A stretch of DNA of 64,000 bases. Origin: a virus. Position numbers and translations under genes: made by a program. Shown piece after piece: positions 23,709-32,034 of the stretch. Location: positions 56,922-120,921 of IMG/VR virus record IMGVR_UViG_3300042564_002458. One strand, given 5' to 3'. The notes below the pieces were generated by a model. That model was given only the letters and a program-made list of their open reading frames with translations, had not been told where the DNA came from and did not search any database. The stretch's first letter is position 1. Every line of letters starts with the position of its first letter.

Positions 23709-23874
23709 TCTTCAACTCCGAAAGTTTCAAACTTTGTTCTTGATTGTGCCTTAAACATTCCATAATGGTGTCTAAAGCTCGGTCAACTCCTAAGCGCCGT
23801 GCTGCCTTGCCTCGGTCCGACTCCATATATTCTTTTATATCTTTATCGGTCATATCTTCAATTTGTTTGTTCAT
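23692..23874 (-). CDS. Small protein in the MNE cluster
   Basis: 60 residues starting MNKQIEDM but lacking the FAELIVxEC core; RRLGVDRALDTIMECLRHN may be its diverged remnant. Overlaps the next gene by 17 bases. Function unknown. Confidence 0.58.
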   Translation of the reverse strand: MNKQIEDMTDKDIKEYMESDRGKAARRLGVDRALDTIMECLRHNQEQSLKLSELKNERTN

Positions 23875-24128
23875 TATTCAACTTCAAAATGTTCTTTCAA
23901 ATCAGATACACACTGAGATATACCAGCAGCGGTAAATTCACCTTGCCAACCGCTGGCACAAACAGCAATACATTCCTTAACAATCAACTCGGCGAACCTT
24001 TCAGCAAAAGTATTGGGAATTTCCACAATACCATGATCATCAATTCTACTGGCAATAACAGATTCTACAGGAGTAGATACACATTCCTTTAACGCCTGTC
24101 TAACTAATTTAGTAATATGTTGGTTCAT
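23874..24128 (-). CDS. MNE/FAELIVxEC-family small protein
   Basis: 84 residues: MNQHITKLVRQAL start, FAERFAELIVKECIAVC core, and LKEHFEVE end. Starts and stops share one base with both neighbours (TAATG). Function unknown. Confidence 0.7.
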   Translation of the reverse strand: MNQHITKLVRQALKECVSTPVESVIASRIDDHGIVEIPNTFAERFAELIVKECIAVCASGWQGEFTAAGISQCVSDLKEHFEVE

Positions 24129-24334
24129 TATAATTCAATCCCAAAATGTTCACAATAAACGTCTACCATACGTGAATGTCCAGCCATTGCTAATTCTTTA
24201 CCGTTTAGTTTAATACATTCTGCCACAATCAACTGAGCGAACTTTTCTAGATTGAGTTCGTTCATTGGCCCATCATTGCTGTCATAATCAGTATTAGTGG
24301 ACTGTTTTATAAGTTGTTTAATTAGTTCATTCAT
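24128..24334 (-). CDS. MNE/FAELIVxEC-family small protein
   Basis: 68 residues: MNELIKQLIKQS start, FAQLIVAECIKL core, and CEHFGIEL end. One-base overlaps with both neighbours. Function unknown. Confidence 0.7.
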   Translation of the reverse strand: MNELIKQLIKQSTNTDYDSNDGPMNELNLEKFAQLIVAECIKLNGKELAMAGHSRMVDVYCEHFGIEL

Positions 24335-24534
24335 TATTCAATTCCGAAATGTATCTTTAACGCACCACCTACTGTTTTGGATAAGTTTTCTCCGCAATAG
24401 TCAATACATTCCTGAACAGTCAGCTCGACGAACTTTTCAATGTCTTGTGAAGTATGTAGTGATGGTAAATATTCACCATCTTCTCCCGCCATTGGTACAA
24501 TCTGTAATAACAGTCTTTTAATCTCAGAGTTCAT
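24334..24534 (-). CDS. MNE/FAELIVxEC-family small protein
   Basis: 66 residues from the ATG at 24534 (MNSEIKRLLLQIVPMAGEDG). The core is FVELTVQECIDYC and the end LKIHFGIE. A start at 24552 is possible but overlaps the methyltransferase end. Function unknown. Confidence 0.68.
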   Translation of the reverse strand: MNSEIKRLLLQIVPMAGEDGEYLPSLHTSQDIEKFVELTVQECIDYCGENLSKTVGGALKIHFGIE

Positions 24535-24545
24535 AGTTTTATTAT

Positions 24546-25139
24546 TTACCAAAGTTGAAGATTATATATAGTTTCATTACGTGGAGTTAAATAACCTTTG
24601 ATTACTGAATAATTTAAAAAGGCATCTGACAGATTTGAATTATTATCGTTATAATAGCAAAAGTTTTTAACGTAGTATTGTACATCAAATTTCTGAGTTA
24701 AATCATTAATATTAAAATTGGATTTATGTATTTCGTATGAATTACCGCCATAATCATCTTGAGCCATATTGTTAGGCCAACAAATTATTACCCATTTACA
24801 TTTGTATAAAAAATAATCAAGATAATCTATGACTTCTGATCTAAACAAATGTTCTAATACATCTCCGAATATTACCACATCATATTGAAATTTATATTCG
24901 GTTTTAATAAAGTCTTGTATAGAAACTGGAAATACGGTATTGTATATGTTGGATAGATTAAATTCTTTTATATATGATTCAGTTGGTTCAATTGCATCTA
25001 ATATTCCGGTATATCCTGAGTTTTTAATTAAATTTCCATTTTTTCCAGAACCTACACCTACATCTAAAATTCTAGAAGGCTTTAATCTATAAATGTGATC
25101 TACTAGAAAATTATCGAACGCTATTGATGAATACGGCAT
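24546..25139 (-). CDS. Class I SAM-dependent methyltransferase
   Basis: 197 residues. ILDVGVGSGKNGNLIKNSGY (about 20-39) is motif I, DAIEPTESYI motif II, and YDVVIFGDVLEHLF (about 84) motif IV with the VLEH typical of small-molecule methyltransferases (Methyltransf_23-like). Acceptor unknown; a sugar, lipid or metabolite is more likely than DNA. Own promoter at 25176-25204. Confidence 0.82.
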   Translation of the reverse strand: MPYSSIAFDNFLVDHIYRLKPSRILDVGVGSGKNGNLIKNSGYTGILDAIEPTESYIKEFNLSNIYNTVFPVSIQDFIKTEYKFQYDVVIFGDVLEHLFRSEVIDYLDYFLYKCKWVIICWPNNMAQDDYGGNSYEIHKSNFNINDLTQKFDVQYYVKNFCYYNDNNSNLSDAFLNYSVIKGYLTPRNETIYNLQLW

Positions 25140-25175
25140 ATTTGTCCTTTAGTTAAATTGTATTTTACAATCACT

Positions 25176-25204
25176 ATATTAACAAATCATTGACTTTAAG
25201 TCAA
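25176..25204 (-). promoter_or_regulatory. Sigma70-type promoter with palindromic -35 region
   Basis: Minus strand: -35 TTGACT (25204-25199), 17-base spacer, -10 TAATAT (25181-25176). The -35 sits in an inverted repeat, cattgactt/aagtcaatg (25188-25206). Confidence 0.7.
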
Positions 25205-25234
25205 TGATTTTGGATAGGTGGTCACACATATATT

Positions 25235-25492
25235 TCATTCTTCAACTCCAAAATGTTCTTTAATATGTTTTGCCATGTTCACATACTCTGGGCGAATTCC
25301 CATTTGACTAGGAGCAAAATCTATCCAATCCGTACCTTTTAATCTTATCTGATCAACACATTCATGAATAATCAACTCAGCAAACTTTAATGTCCATAAA
25401 CGTTGTTGTTCTTCATATGATTTATCATAATGTTCATTACCAACATAAAAATCAGCATGTTCGGCATGATCAGTAATACGCTGTTCGTTCAT
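25235..25492 (-). CDS. MNE/FAELIVxEC-family small protein
   Basis: 85 residues from the ATG at 25492. LKFAELIIHECVDQI is the core and AKHIKEHFGVEE the end. It follows the TPR protein and precedes the methyltransferase promoter. Function unknown. Confidence 0.68.
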   Translation of the reverse strand: MNEQRITDHAEHADFYVGNEHYDKSYEEQQRLWTLKFAELIIHECVDQIRLKGTDWIDFAPSQMGIRPEYVNMAKHIKEHFGVEE

Positions 25493-25497
25493 ATTTT

Positions 25498-26250
25498 TTA
25501 CCAATCTGAACTACTAGAATCTGAACTACTAGAATCTGAACTACTATCCCAACTATCAGAACTAACTCCAAAATCACTAGATGGTGTATATTCAGGTGTA
25601 ACATTTTTAGTTGGTTGACTACTATTATTACCATTAATTAAATGATTTGCCAATGCTGCTCCCGCTACAGCTCCAACACCTACTGCCGCTCCAGTTGCCA
25701 AACTACCCATGATACCACTACCAGATGTTGTACTCCCAGATTGAACTGGCGCTGAAGTAGTATTACTTGGTGAAGGATGAAATGGTGTAATTGGACGATT
25801 AGTATTATTTGGCATATAAGATGGAGGTTGTGATTCTCTTTTTCTAACAATAAGCCAGATGATTAAAATACCACAAATTACAATACCACAAAAAATTATA
25901 ATGTTTTGATTACTAATTGATTCTGATTTGGGTTTGATACCCAATGCGTTACGAACACGAGTTACTGATTCTGGTTTGGCATAACTAAATTTTGGATCCA
26001 ATGTTTCTGCTTTGAGAAAAGTTTCTTTCGCTAACCAATTTTTTCCCATGGACAATAGTAATTCTGTTTTAACAAAATATGCCTTGGAACTATTAGGATG
26101 TTTTTTAATGATATCATCAATCATTGACAATGCTTGTTCTTTATTTGTCTGTGAAGTTTGAAAAATTTCCTTAACCGTAGGATCAGCCAGAACTACATGA
26201 CCAAAAAATAATGTCATTGACAATATTAATGTTTGAATAATTTTTTTCAT
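25498..26250 (-). CDS. Membrane protein with signal peptide and TPR-like repeat
   Basis: 250 residues from the ATG at 26250, after AAGGAGAGTAAA. Signal peptide MKKIIQTLILSMTLFFGHVVLA; TPR-like helices (about 25-100) include ALSMIDDIIKKHPNSSKAYF; one transmembrane helix IIIFCGIVICGILIIWLIV. After that come a Gly/Ala-rich stretch (GSLATGAAVGVGAVAGAALA) and a Ser-Asp-Trp repeat tail. It probably sits in the inner membrane with the TPR part in the periplasm. Role unknown. Confidence 0.7.
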   Translation of the reverse strand: MKKIIQTLILSMTLFFGHVVLADPTVKEIFQTSQTNKEQALSMIDDIIKKHPNSSKAYFVKTELLLSMGKNWLAKETFLKAETLDPKFSYAKPESVTRVRNALGIKPKSESISNQNIIIFCGIVICGILIIWLIVRKRESQPPSYMPNNTNRPITPFHPSPSNTTSAPVQSGSTTSGSGIMGSLATGAAVGVGAVAGAALANHLINGNNSSQPTKNVTPEYTPSSDFGVSSDSWDSSSDSSSSDSSSSDW

Positions 26251-26251
26251 T

Positions 26252-26407
26252 TTACTCTCCTTGATCTTCACGATCATTAAATTCTTTAATCAATTGTTCT
26301 TTAGTTAGTTCCCATTCCACAGGTGGAATACCATGCCATCCGATACATTGACCAATTGGACTGCGACCACAACCACATTTTGAAAAACCTTCTACTCTTG
26401 GTGTCAT
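26252..26407 (-). CDS. CDGSH-like small Cys/His protein
   Basis: 51 residues from the ATG at 26407 (ATGA overlap with the SGNH gene). KCGCGRSPIGQCIGWHG has the Cys-x-Cys...Cys...His spacing of CDGSH-type 2Fe-2S sites, although the CDG is changed to CIG and the middle gap is one residue shorter. I recall this short form from other aquatic phages. A zinc site is the alternative. Confidence 0.6.
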   Translation of the reverse strand: MTPRVEGFSKCGCGRSPIGQCIGWHGIPPVEWELTKEQLIKEFNDREDQGE

Positions 26408-26820
26408 TTTGTTCTCTCTACAATATCTTTGTAACCAGACCAACTTGGATGAATACCATCTGATTGTAGACCACGAATAGGTAACACAATATCACCGTTA
26501 GAAGCAGCAATCTCTCGTACAAAGTCTTGAATCTTTTCAATTGGTACATTGCTGGCTTTTAAATTGCCGGCGGGAAGAATCCAAAACACATTCTTTGCAC
26601 CAATACGTTGTCTCATCTCAAACAGTTGATCGTAGGACTTAACATACTGATGATCGTTACTACCAAGACTAATAATAACAGTATTGGCATAGAAAGAACC
26701 AGGATACATTTTGTTAAATTGCCAAGTGTTAATTCCACCTTTACCCTGTAATTCACATTGTGGTGCAAATTGTTTTGTTCCCACGGCAATACTATCACCA
26801 ATAATCAAACATTCTAACAT
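26404..26820 (-). CDS. SGNH/GDSL hydrolase
   Basis: 138 residues from the ATG at 26820. LIIGDSIAVG (block I, Ser nucleophile), GKGGINTWQF (block II), ISLGSNDH (block III) and SDGIHPSWSGY (block V, Asp/His) are all present, so it should be an active esterase or lipase-like enzyme, perhaps deacetylating a glycan. Own promoter at 26852-26880. Confidence 0.85.
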   Translation of the reverse strand: MLECLIIGDSIAVGTKQFAPQCELQGKGGINTWQFNKMYPGSFYANTVIISLGSNDHQYVKSYDQLFEMRQRIGAKNVFWILPAGNLKASNVPIEKIQDFVREIAASNGDIVLPIRGLQSDGIHPSWSGYKDIVERTK

Positions 26821-26851
26821 ATAATTACCCAAAAGTTAAGTTAATAATAAT

Positions 26852-26880
26852 ATTATACATTAATTGTTAATTATCGTCAA
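26852..26880 (-). promoter_or_regulatory. Sigma70-type promoter
   Basis: Minus strand: -35 TTGACG (26880-26875), 17-base spacer, -10 TATAAT (26857-26852). Confidence 0.8.
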
Positions 26881-26907
26881 TTGATTTTGGACAAATAACT
26901 GAAAATA

Positions 26908-27561
26908 TTAATGATTTGACATATACATTACTTTTTCATTAGGCGGTCCAACTTCGGAAATATATTCAATTTCGGTATTATCATTTACTTTTTGAACATA
27001 TGATTGTGCTTTTAATCTATTAATATCCCAGAAATCAAAACCTAAAAAATACCAATCTCTGTTGGTATGATTAATAAATTCATGTGTTTCTTTTGCAGGA
27101 TTAAATTGAAACAGTAGTCCTTGAGATACTGAAATTTGAATCCCATCTATTTTAATAGTTACTTGATCATCGTGATGATTGCTTATACAAAAAATATATC
27201 TTCGTATTTGCTTATGATATTGAAAATCGTCAACATGTGGTAAAAGACAACCTCCAGGAATTATTTTCCATACACACATTCTTCCAAATGGTCCAGTTTC
27301 ATTTGTAAGAATTCCGGTTTCTTGACAAAATTTTAATACATTAGGATAATGAGGATTATATTCATAGTTATTTTTTACAGCAAAAGACAACATATTTTTA
27401 AAATAAAAATAATTTAAATTTCTATTAACAAATCTCATTCGTCCTTGATCAAATATACCTATACCTGATCCCAGCGGCTCAAACCAACTACTATCATCAC
27501 TATCAATTTCTTTTTGTAAAGTAGTAGCCCAATCTATTTGATACGATATATGTTTAGCCAT
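26908..27561 (-). CDS. Aspartyl/asparaginyl beta-hydroxylase-like 2OG oxygenase
   Basis: 217 residues with the jelly-roll oxygenase signature: LLPHVDDFQYHKQIRRYIF (HxD) and, about 55 residues on, ETHEFINHTNRDWYFLGF (distal His plus Arg/Trp). Fe(II)- and 2-oxoglutarate-dependent hydroxylation is likely; substrate unknown. GGCLLPHVDD is typical of the Asp_Arg_Hydrox group. Neighbour 27571-28161 is of the same broad class. Confidence 0.8.
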   Translation of the reverse strand: MAKHISYQIDWATTLQKEIDSDDSSWFEPLGSGIGIFDQGRMRFVNRNLNYFYFKNMLSFAVKNNYEYNPHYPNVLKFCQETGILTNETGPFGRMCVWKIIPGGCLLPHVDDFQYHKQIRRYIFCISNHHDDQVTIKIDGIQISVSQGLLFQFNPAKETHEFINHTNRDWYFLGFDFWDINRLKAQSYVQKVNDNTEIEYISEVGPPNEKVMYMSNH

Positions 27562-27570
27562 AAAAATACC

Positions 27571-28161
27571 TTATTCTATTGTGTAAGTAATAATATATCT
27601 AGAAGATATCAAATCAGTTTTGTCAAGACATACTACACAATGAGGTCTATTAATACTTAATATATAAGCCTCCCCATCATTCATAATAAATTCATCTAGA
27701 TCATCAGACCAAAAATTTTTAATATCATTTTTTTTATTAATATATGTTTTCCATTTATTTGAATTTTTAAATCCAATATTTATACATGTATTTCTTGTAA
27801 TATCTTCGTGTATTTCTACATCTAATCCCGGTATAGTTTTAATAATATTAACTCTTTGTGGTATAATTTTATGATTTAAAAAATCATCCACTAGCAAGTT
27901 TTGAGATTTCATTAATTTAGATTGTAATATTTTTAATTTTTGAGAAATTTCTATACATTGAATTTTGAAATTTTCATAAAAATTTCTTGCAAAAATTATG
28001 TTGGTATTTGGAAATTCTTGCCAATGAGCTTTTTTGGAGGGATCAATATATAATTTATTTTTGTCTATTGGATTATATAATACAGGTAAATTTTTAGTTA
28101 ATAATTCAATATCCCAATCAAATGTAATATTAGAATCTAGTTTATAATATATATTATCCAT
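27571..28161 (-). CDS. 2OG-Fe(II) oxygenase-like protein
   Basis: 196 residues. LDVEIHEDITRNTCINIGF gives the HxD pair and INRPHCVVCLDKTDLISSRYIITY the distal His and Arg. Low overall similarity to known families, but the residue pattern is that of the oxygenases in the 49.7-55 kb operon. AT-rich, like its neighbour. Substrate unknown. Confidence 0.68.
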   Translation of the reverse strand: MDNIYYKLDSNITFDWDIELLTKNLPVLYNPIDKNKLYIDPSKKAHWQEFPNTNIIFARNFYENFKIQCIEISQKLKILQSKLMKSQNLLVDDFLNHKIIPQRVNIIKTIPGLDVEIHEDITRNTCINIGFKNSNKWKTYINKKNDIKNFWSDDLDEFIMNDGEAYILSINRPHCVVCLDKTDLISSRYIITYTIE

Positions 28162-28197
28162 TGAAATATTTAGTATTTAAAATAATTGACAAAATAA

Positions 28198-28220
28198 TAA
28201 GGGAGATTAAATCTCCCTTA
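28198..28220 (-). terminator. Intrinsic terminator after the OmpA-like gene
   Basis: Perfect 10-bp stem (28198-28207 with 28211-28220), three-base loop, then TTATTTTG on the minus strand. Confidence 0.8.
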
Positions 28221-28244
28221 TATCAATAATAAATTATAATATGA

Positions 28245-28796
28245 TTATTGAATTGTAATAACTACTCTTCTATCTGGTGACAAACAAGATTTAAATTTCT
28301 CAAAGTTTTTCATACCAGTACAAAGTGCAGTATCAGAAGTTGGCTGTGTAGAACCAACACCACTGACAACAAATTTGGATTTAAATCCAGTTTTGGAGTT
28401 CAGATAATCAGCAACAGCCTGAGCACGTTGTTGACTTAACTTTTGATTATAAGATGATGTACCAATACGATCAGTATGACCAATTATAGTCACGATTGAG
28501 GTAGTAGTAATACTTTTAATAATCGGATTCAATACTTCACGACCTTTTACAGTCAATGCAGATGAATCGAATTCAAATAAAACATCACCGTTCAAAGTCA
28601 TTGGTGTACGTTTTACTTCAGCAACTGGATCACAACCTTTTACTGCGTTAGTAGGAACATAAGTTCCTGTATGCAGACAAAGACCACTTCCAGTTTGTAC
28701 AATCTTACCGCTACTATCCGTTACATAACCCTCTGCTGCCATACCGACAGACCAGATGGTTAAGTAGGATAACATGATTACTAATAATGCTTTCAT
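28245..28796 (-). CDS. OmpA-family outer-membrane/peptidoglycan-associated protein
   Basis: 183 residues. Signal peptide (MKALLVIMLSYLTIWSVGMAAE), a short N-terminal part, then an OmpA C-terminal domain from about residue 68: VLFEFDSSALTVKGREVL, IIGHTDRIGTSSYNQKLSQQRAQAV and DRRVVITI. The TDxxGxxxxNxxLSxxRA motif binds peptidoglycan. No beta-barrel, so it is Pal-like. It follows the porin gene by 15 bases and shares its terminator; together they could alter the host envelope. Confidence 0.9.
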   Translation of the reverse strand: MKALLVIMLSYLTIWSVGMAAEGYVTDSSGKIVQTGSGLCLHTGTYVPTNAVKGCDPVAEVKRTPMTLNGDVLFEFDSSALTVKGREVLNPIIKSITTTSIVTIIGHTDRIGTSSYNQKLSQQRAQAVADYLNSKTGFKSKFVVSGVGSTQPTSDTALCTGMKNFEKFKSCLSPDRRVVITIQ

Positions 28797-28811
28797 TGTT
28801 ATCCTTTGTGA

Positions 28812-29951
28812 TTAGAATTGATGACGTAGACCAACACCAACTACAGTGCTTTTCGCGGTATCAACAGTAGCATAGTTTACACTTTGACCAACATAGGCAT
28901 ACGCATTTGTACGCTTAGTGAAGTCATATGTATAACCCAAGTTGTATGAGCTTTGATTCTGAGCATTGTAAGCATCTTTCATGTTGGTGTTAGGGGCAAT
29001 CATTGTCCATGACACTAACACACGCGATACAGCGTTCACAGGAACAGTAGCGCCAACGATGTAGCTGTTGTAGCCAACACCGGGTGCGAACACCAAGGCG
29101 TTTGTGTTACCGTTAGGTCCAACTGCCAATTGTGCACCAGTACCACCAGCACCTGAACCAGCCCAGAAGCCGTCACGAGTCTGTCCATAACCTGCCATTA
29201 ATTTTACTACTTTCAAATCATAAGAAGCACCCAAGCTCCAGTTGTTAACTGACTGACCATTCTGAACTGATGATTCAGAGGCATAAGCTTTGTCATAAGA
29301 TACAGCTGCATAAACTGGACCATTGGCGTATTTTAAACCAGCGGTAATTTGGCGTGAGTTGTCGCTTGTAGCAAAACCATAGCCAGTTGTACCACCATTA
29401 GAAGCCAATCCTGTAGCAAACGAATATCCCAAACCGGCTTGAACACCGCTCATAACAGGTGAACGATACATTAATGTATTGTCTAGACGTAGTGTATTAC
29501 CAGATGTAAAGGCATGACCCATGTTCAATTGACCGAATCCTGCCGAGAATGGATCTAAGTTTCCGACTAGCCAATCACTTGCCAAGTTTGTCATACGACC
29601 TAAGCGAACATCGCCCCAGGCACTATTTTGTAATCCAAACCAAGCTTGACGACCAAACATACGACCACTTTGTTGACTTGTGCCATTACCAAGATCAAAT
29701 CCGTTTTCCAATTGGAAAATAGCCGAATTGCCGTTACCCATGTCCTCAACGCCCTTGAGACCGAATCGGTTTCCTGACTGAACGCCATAAGCACCACCAA
29801 AGTTGCTAACGCCCTCGCCATTGGCAAGACTGACTGATTGATAGCGTAGACCACCATCGATGAGACCATATAATGTTACAGAACTTTGTGCCTGAGCAGC
29901 TGTTCCAACGGCCAATGCAGCAGCCAATACTGATAGTTTATAAAATTTCAA
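28812..29951 (-). CDS. Burkholderiales-type outer-membrane porin
   Basis: 379 residues, probably from the TTG at 29951, preceded by AGGAGAAGTAAA; the ATG at 29981 lies upstream of that ribosome site. Signal peptide LKFYKLSVLAAALAVGTAAQA, mature start QSSVTLYGLIDGGLRY, PEFRLFG-like GRMFGRQAWFGL, and a C-terminal GVGLRHQF ending in Phe for Bam insertion. It matches 16-stranded trimeric porins of Comamonadaceae/Burkholderiaceae. GC is higher than in its surroundings, which suggests capture from a host. It could replace the phage receptor or alter nutrient uptake. Confidence 0.93.
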   Translation of the reverse strand: MKFYKLSVLAAALAVGTAAQAQSSVTLYGLIDGGLRYQSVSLANGEGVSNFGGAYGVQSGNRFGLKGVEDMGNGNSAIFQLENGFDLGNGTSQQSGRMFGRQAWFGLQNSAWGDVRLGRMTNLASDWLVGNLDPFSAGFGQLNMGHAFTSGNTLRLDNTLMYRSPVMSGVQAGLGYSFATGLASNGGTTGYGFATSDNSRQITAGLKYANGPVYAAVSYDKAYASESSVQNGQSVNNWSLGASYDLKVVKLMAGYGQTRDGFWAGSGAGGTGAQLAVGPNGNTNALVFAPGVGYNSYIVGATVPVNAVSRVLVSWTMIAPNTNMKDAYNAQNQSSYNLGYTYDFTKRTNAYAYVGQSVNYATVDTAKSTVVGVGLRHQF

Positions 29952-30063
29952 TTTACTTCTCCTTAATGTTTTCAAAAACAATATACATTATCACATATAA
30001 TGTAATATAATACAAGTTTTTTGGTATAATGACTAGTATTTAGTTATTATAATTGAGATTAAA

Positions 30064-30324
30064 TTATTTTATAGGGACAATACTTACTACATTGTTCACT
30101 CTAAAACTTCTCCATTCTCGTCTATCTAAACTCCATACGCTAATGACATTTGTATTTGATTCGCGACTTCGTTTATTTTCGGACAAAGATTTTACGGGTA
30201 ATGCCTCAGAACGTAAAGTGCATAGCATTACTCGTAATTCTCCGTCCACTTTTTTGAAAGTTACTTCACAATCTGTTTGATGTAACATTTCCAAAATCTG
30301 TGAGTGTGTCGGGTTTTCTTTCAT
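30064..30324 (-). CDS. DUF2693-like protein
   Basis: 86 residues. CEVTFKKVDGELRVMLCTL followed by a C-terminal EWRSFRVNNVVSI matches the small SH3-like DUF2693 family common in phages; function unknown. The ATG at 30324 follows AAGGATAAGTAT. Confidence 0.72.
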   Translation of the reverse strand: MKENPTHSQILEMLHQTDCEVTFKKVDGELRVMLCTLRSEALPVKSLSENKRSRESNTNVISVWSLDRREWRSFRVNNVVSIVPIK

Positions 30325-30358
30325 ATACTTATCCTTTAAGTAAAATTTTGTCTATTTA

Positions 30359-30469
30359 CTATGATATTTTAATGGAAAGCCAACAAATTCCGGCAATAAT
30401 TAATCCTAATGCTGCAAATCCAACAATTTCAAAAATAAGAATTGCAACAATATGAATTAATATATCCAT
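30359..30469 (-). CDS. 36-residue membrane protein
   Basis: Reads MDILIHIVAILIFEIVGF and continues hydrophobic to the end (AALGLIIAGICW): a single or hairpin membrane helix. Its ATG overlaps the stop of the next gene up by one base (TAATG). Confidence 0.5.
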   Translation of the reverse strand: MDILIHIVAILIFEIVGFAALGLIIAGICWLSIKIS

Positions 30470-30780
30470 TATTCGTCAGTTGGGGGAATTCCGTTACTAT
30501 GTTTGTTGCGTTTTTGTTCCACATCTTGCATAGCTCGTTTTTCTTGTTGTGTACGTTCATCAAAAAACTTACGTGGATTTCCACACATGAAACAATTACT
30601 ATCTCCACATGTCATACCACTTACTTTGTGATAACGATGAGAACTTTCATCTCGTGAATCAACAGGCGTACCATAATCTGCAAATGAATGAACTTTACGA
30701 ATATTCATTTGTCGGTTAATATGATTTTCTTTTTGTTGTTGACGTTTACTATGTTTGATTTTATCATATTCTGTACTCAT
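30469..30780 (-). CDS. Cys/His-rich protein of unknown function
   Basis: 103 residues with CGDSNCFMCGNPRKFF, a likely zinc knuckle, and a Gln/Arg/Lys-rich helical N-terminus. The block HKVSGMTCG...CGNPRK is one I recall from many phages. May bind nucleic acid. Confidence 0.65.
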   Translation of the reverse strand: MSTEYDKIKHSKRQQQKENHINRQMNIRKVHSFADYGTPVDSRDESSHRYHKVSGMTCGDSNCFMCGNPRKFFDERTQQEKRAMQDVEQKRNKHSNGIPPTDE

Positions 30781-30788
30781 AACAGATC

Positions 30789-31187
30789 CTATTGTAATAG
30801 AGTTGGTGATTTATGACGATTGAATGAATCAAATATCTCTAATTCATCATCATTTTCTTCATAATCTTCTAATTCTTGCCAACAAATTTCTGATATAATG
30901 TCACCATCCTCATTCCAAAGAAATCCATTAGGATAAACTGATATACCATTTAAAAATCCACTACTAAACAATAATTCAAAATTATTGTATGCTTCCCGTA
31001 AACTGTTCCCGCCCATGTGTGTGCACATGATGATACCTTCAGGTTCTCGCCGATCATCTTGTGTTTTTGGAAAAACTTTCCAAAATGTCAACATAAGCGA
31101 GTAATTATCAGATGACCATTGAGTGGCATCTATTGTAACTGCTTCAAACTCAAGTGTATCTAAAACTGGAAATTCTTTAAAGTCCAT
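30789..31187 (-). CDS. Acidic protein of unknown function
   Basis: 132 residues, with an acidic C-terminal part (CWQELEDYEENDDELEIFD). No recognised domain. Own promoter at 31219-31247, divergent from the lysis cassette. Confidence 0.62.
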   Translation of the reverse strand: MDFKEFPVLDTLEFEAVTIDATQWSSDNYSLMLTFWKVFPKTQDDRREPEGIIMCTHMGGNSLREAYNNFELLFSSGFLNGISVYPNGFLWNEDGDIISEICWQELEDYEENDDELEIFDSFNRHKSPTLLQ

Positions 31188-31218
31188 ATAACACCACCTT
31201 TTAAGTTCTATTTTACTT

Positions 31219-31247
31219 ATTATAGTCTATTTACACTATAACATCAA
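31219..31247 (-). promoter_or_regulatory. Sigma70-type promoter
   Basis: Minus strand: -35 TTGATG (31247-31242), 17-base spacer, -10 TATAAT (31224-31219). Confidence 0.65.
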
Positions 31248-31293
31248 CTATATTGGACAATTTTATTAGTCAACAGATTATTGAGTTAAAATA

Positions 31294-31301
31294 GATAAAT
31301 A
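31294..31301 (+). promoter_or_regulatory. Late-promoter-like octamer for the lysis cassette
   Basis: GATAAATA, 24 bases before the holin ATG, with an AAGGAGAG ribosome site between. Late timing would suit lysis genes. Confidence 0.5.
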
Positions 31302-31325
31302 CTCACATAATAAGGAGAGACAAAA

Positions 31326-31787
31326 ATGTCCGAGAAATATCAGAGTGCAAGTGAAAAGAAAAAAGAAGATTGGATGAACTCAAAGTGGCGTCCAATGATG
31401 GGTTGGATGTATATGGCAGTTTGTATGACCGATTTTGTACTATTTCCAGTACTATGGAGTTTAGTACAGGCCGTCCATGGTGGACAAGTAAGTAGTCAGT
31501 GGAGTCCTATTACACTTCAAGGTGCTGGATTGTTTCACATGGCAATGGGTGCTATTTTGGGTATTGCTGCATTTGGCAGAACACAGGAGAAAATGGCTGG
31601 GGTCAATAACGGCGGATTAACAACTTCAAATATCTCATCAGGTAGTGTTCCTTTGAGTGCTAATACAATGAACACAATGAACACAAGTGGATTCCCATCA
31701 ACTCAAAATTCCATTTCAAATTCACCAATATTAATAAGCAGTACAGGCAAAACAATGCCACCACCACAAATAGATCAACCATTATAA
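31326..31787 (+). CDS. Holin (three-helix, 3TMs type)
   Basis: 153 residues. SKWRPMMGWMYMAVCMTDFVLFPVLWSLV and GAGLFHMAMGAILGIAAFGRTQE give two or three membrane segments with the WRPxxGW start of the 3TMs holin superfamily. The C-terminal half is a disordered Ser/Thr/Asn/Pro-rich tail, unusually long for a holin. First gene of the lysis cassette. Confidence 0.75.
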   Translation: MSEKYQSASEKKKEDWMNSKWRPMMGWMYMAVCMTDFVLFPVLWSLVQAVHGGQVSSQWSPITLQGAGLFHMAMGAILGIAAFGRTQEKMAGVNNGGLTTSNISSGSVPLSANTMNTMNTSGFPSTQNSISNSPILISSTGKTMPPPQIDQPL

Positions 31788-31800
31788 CAAGGATAATAAA

Positions 31801-32022
31801 ATGAAAAAGATTCTAACATCACTATTAATAACATTTATAGGAATATTTTCCTCTATGGTTTATGCAGCTGATGAAGCTCCAAAAACTAAACAAGTATGCA
31901 AAGATGTGCTTGATAAAGATAAAAAACCAGTGTTGAACAAAGATGGAACTACAAAACAAACTTGTAAAACAATTAAGATTCACAAAAAAGTCGAGGGTAC
32001 AGAAATCCCTCCAAAGAAATAA
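31801..32022 (+). CDS. Small secreted basic protein
   Basis: 73 residues. Signal peptide MKKILTSLLITFIGIFSSMVYA, then a Lys-rich mature part with two Cys (KQVCKDV and KQTCKTI), perhaps a disulfide. It lies between holin and endolysin; role in lysis unknown. Confidence 0.62.
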   Translation: MKKILTSLLITFIGIFSSMVYAADEAPKTKQVCKDVLDKDKKPVLNKDGTTKQTCKTIKIHKKVEGTEIPPKK

Positions 32023-32034
32023 TCGGAGATCACT

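Noticed and set aside
25176-25206. Attachment site suggested by the cattgact palindrome
   Set aside because: No integrase or tRNA end nearby; better explained as an operator at a promoter.
28812-29981. Bacterial chromosome origin suggested by porin, pstS, iscU and clp genes
   Set aside because: Neighbours are phage genes in the same operons (holin, endolysin, MNE and LKW families, octamer promoters); gene packing and composition fit one phage genome.
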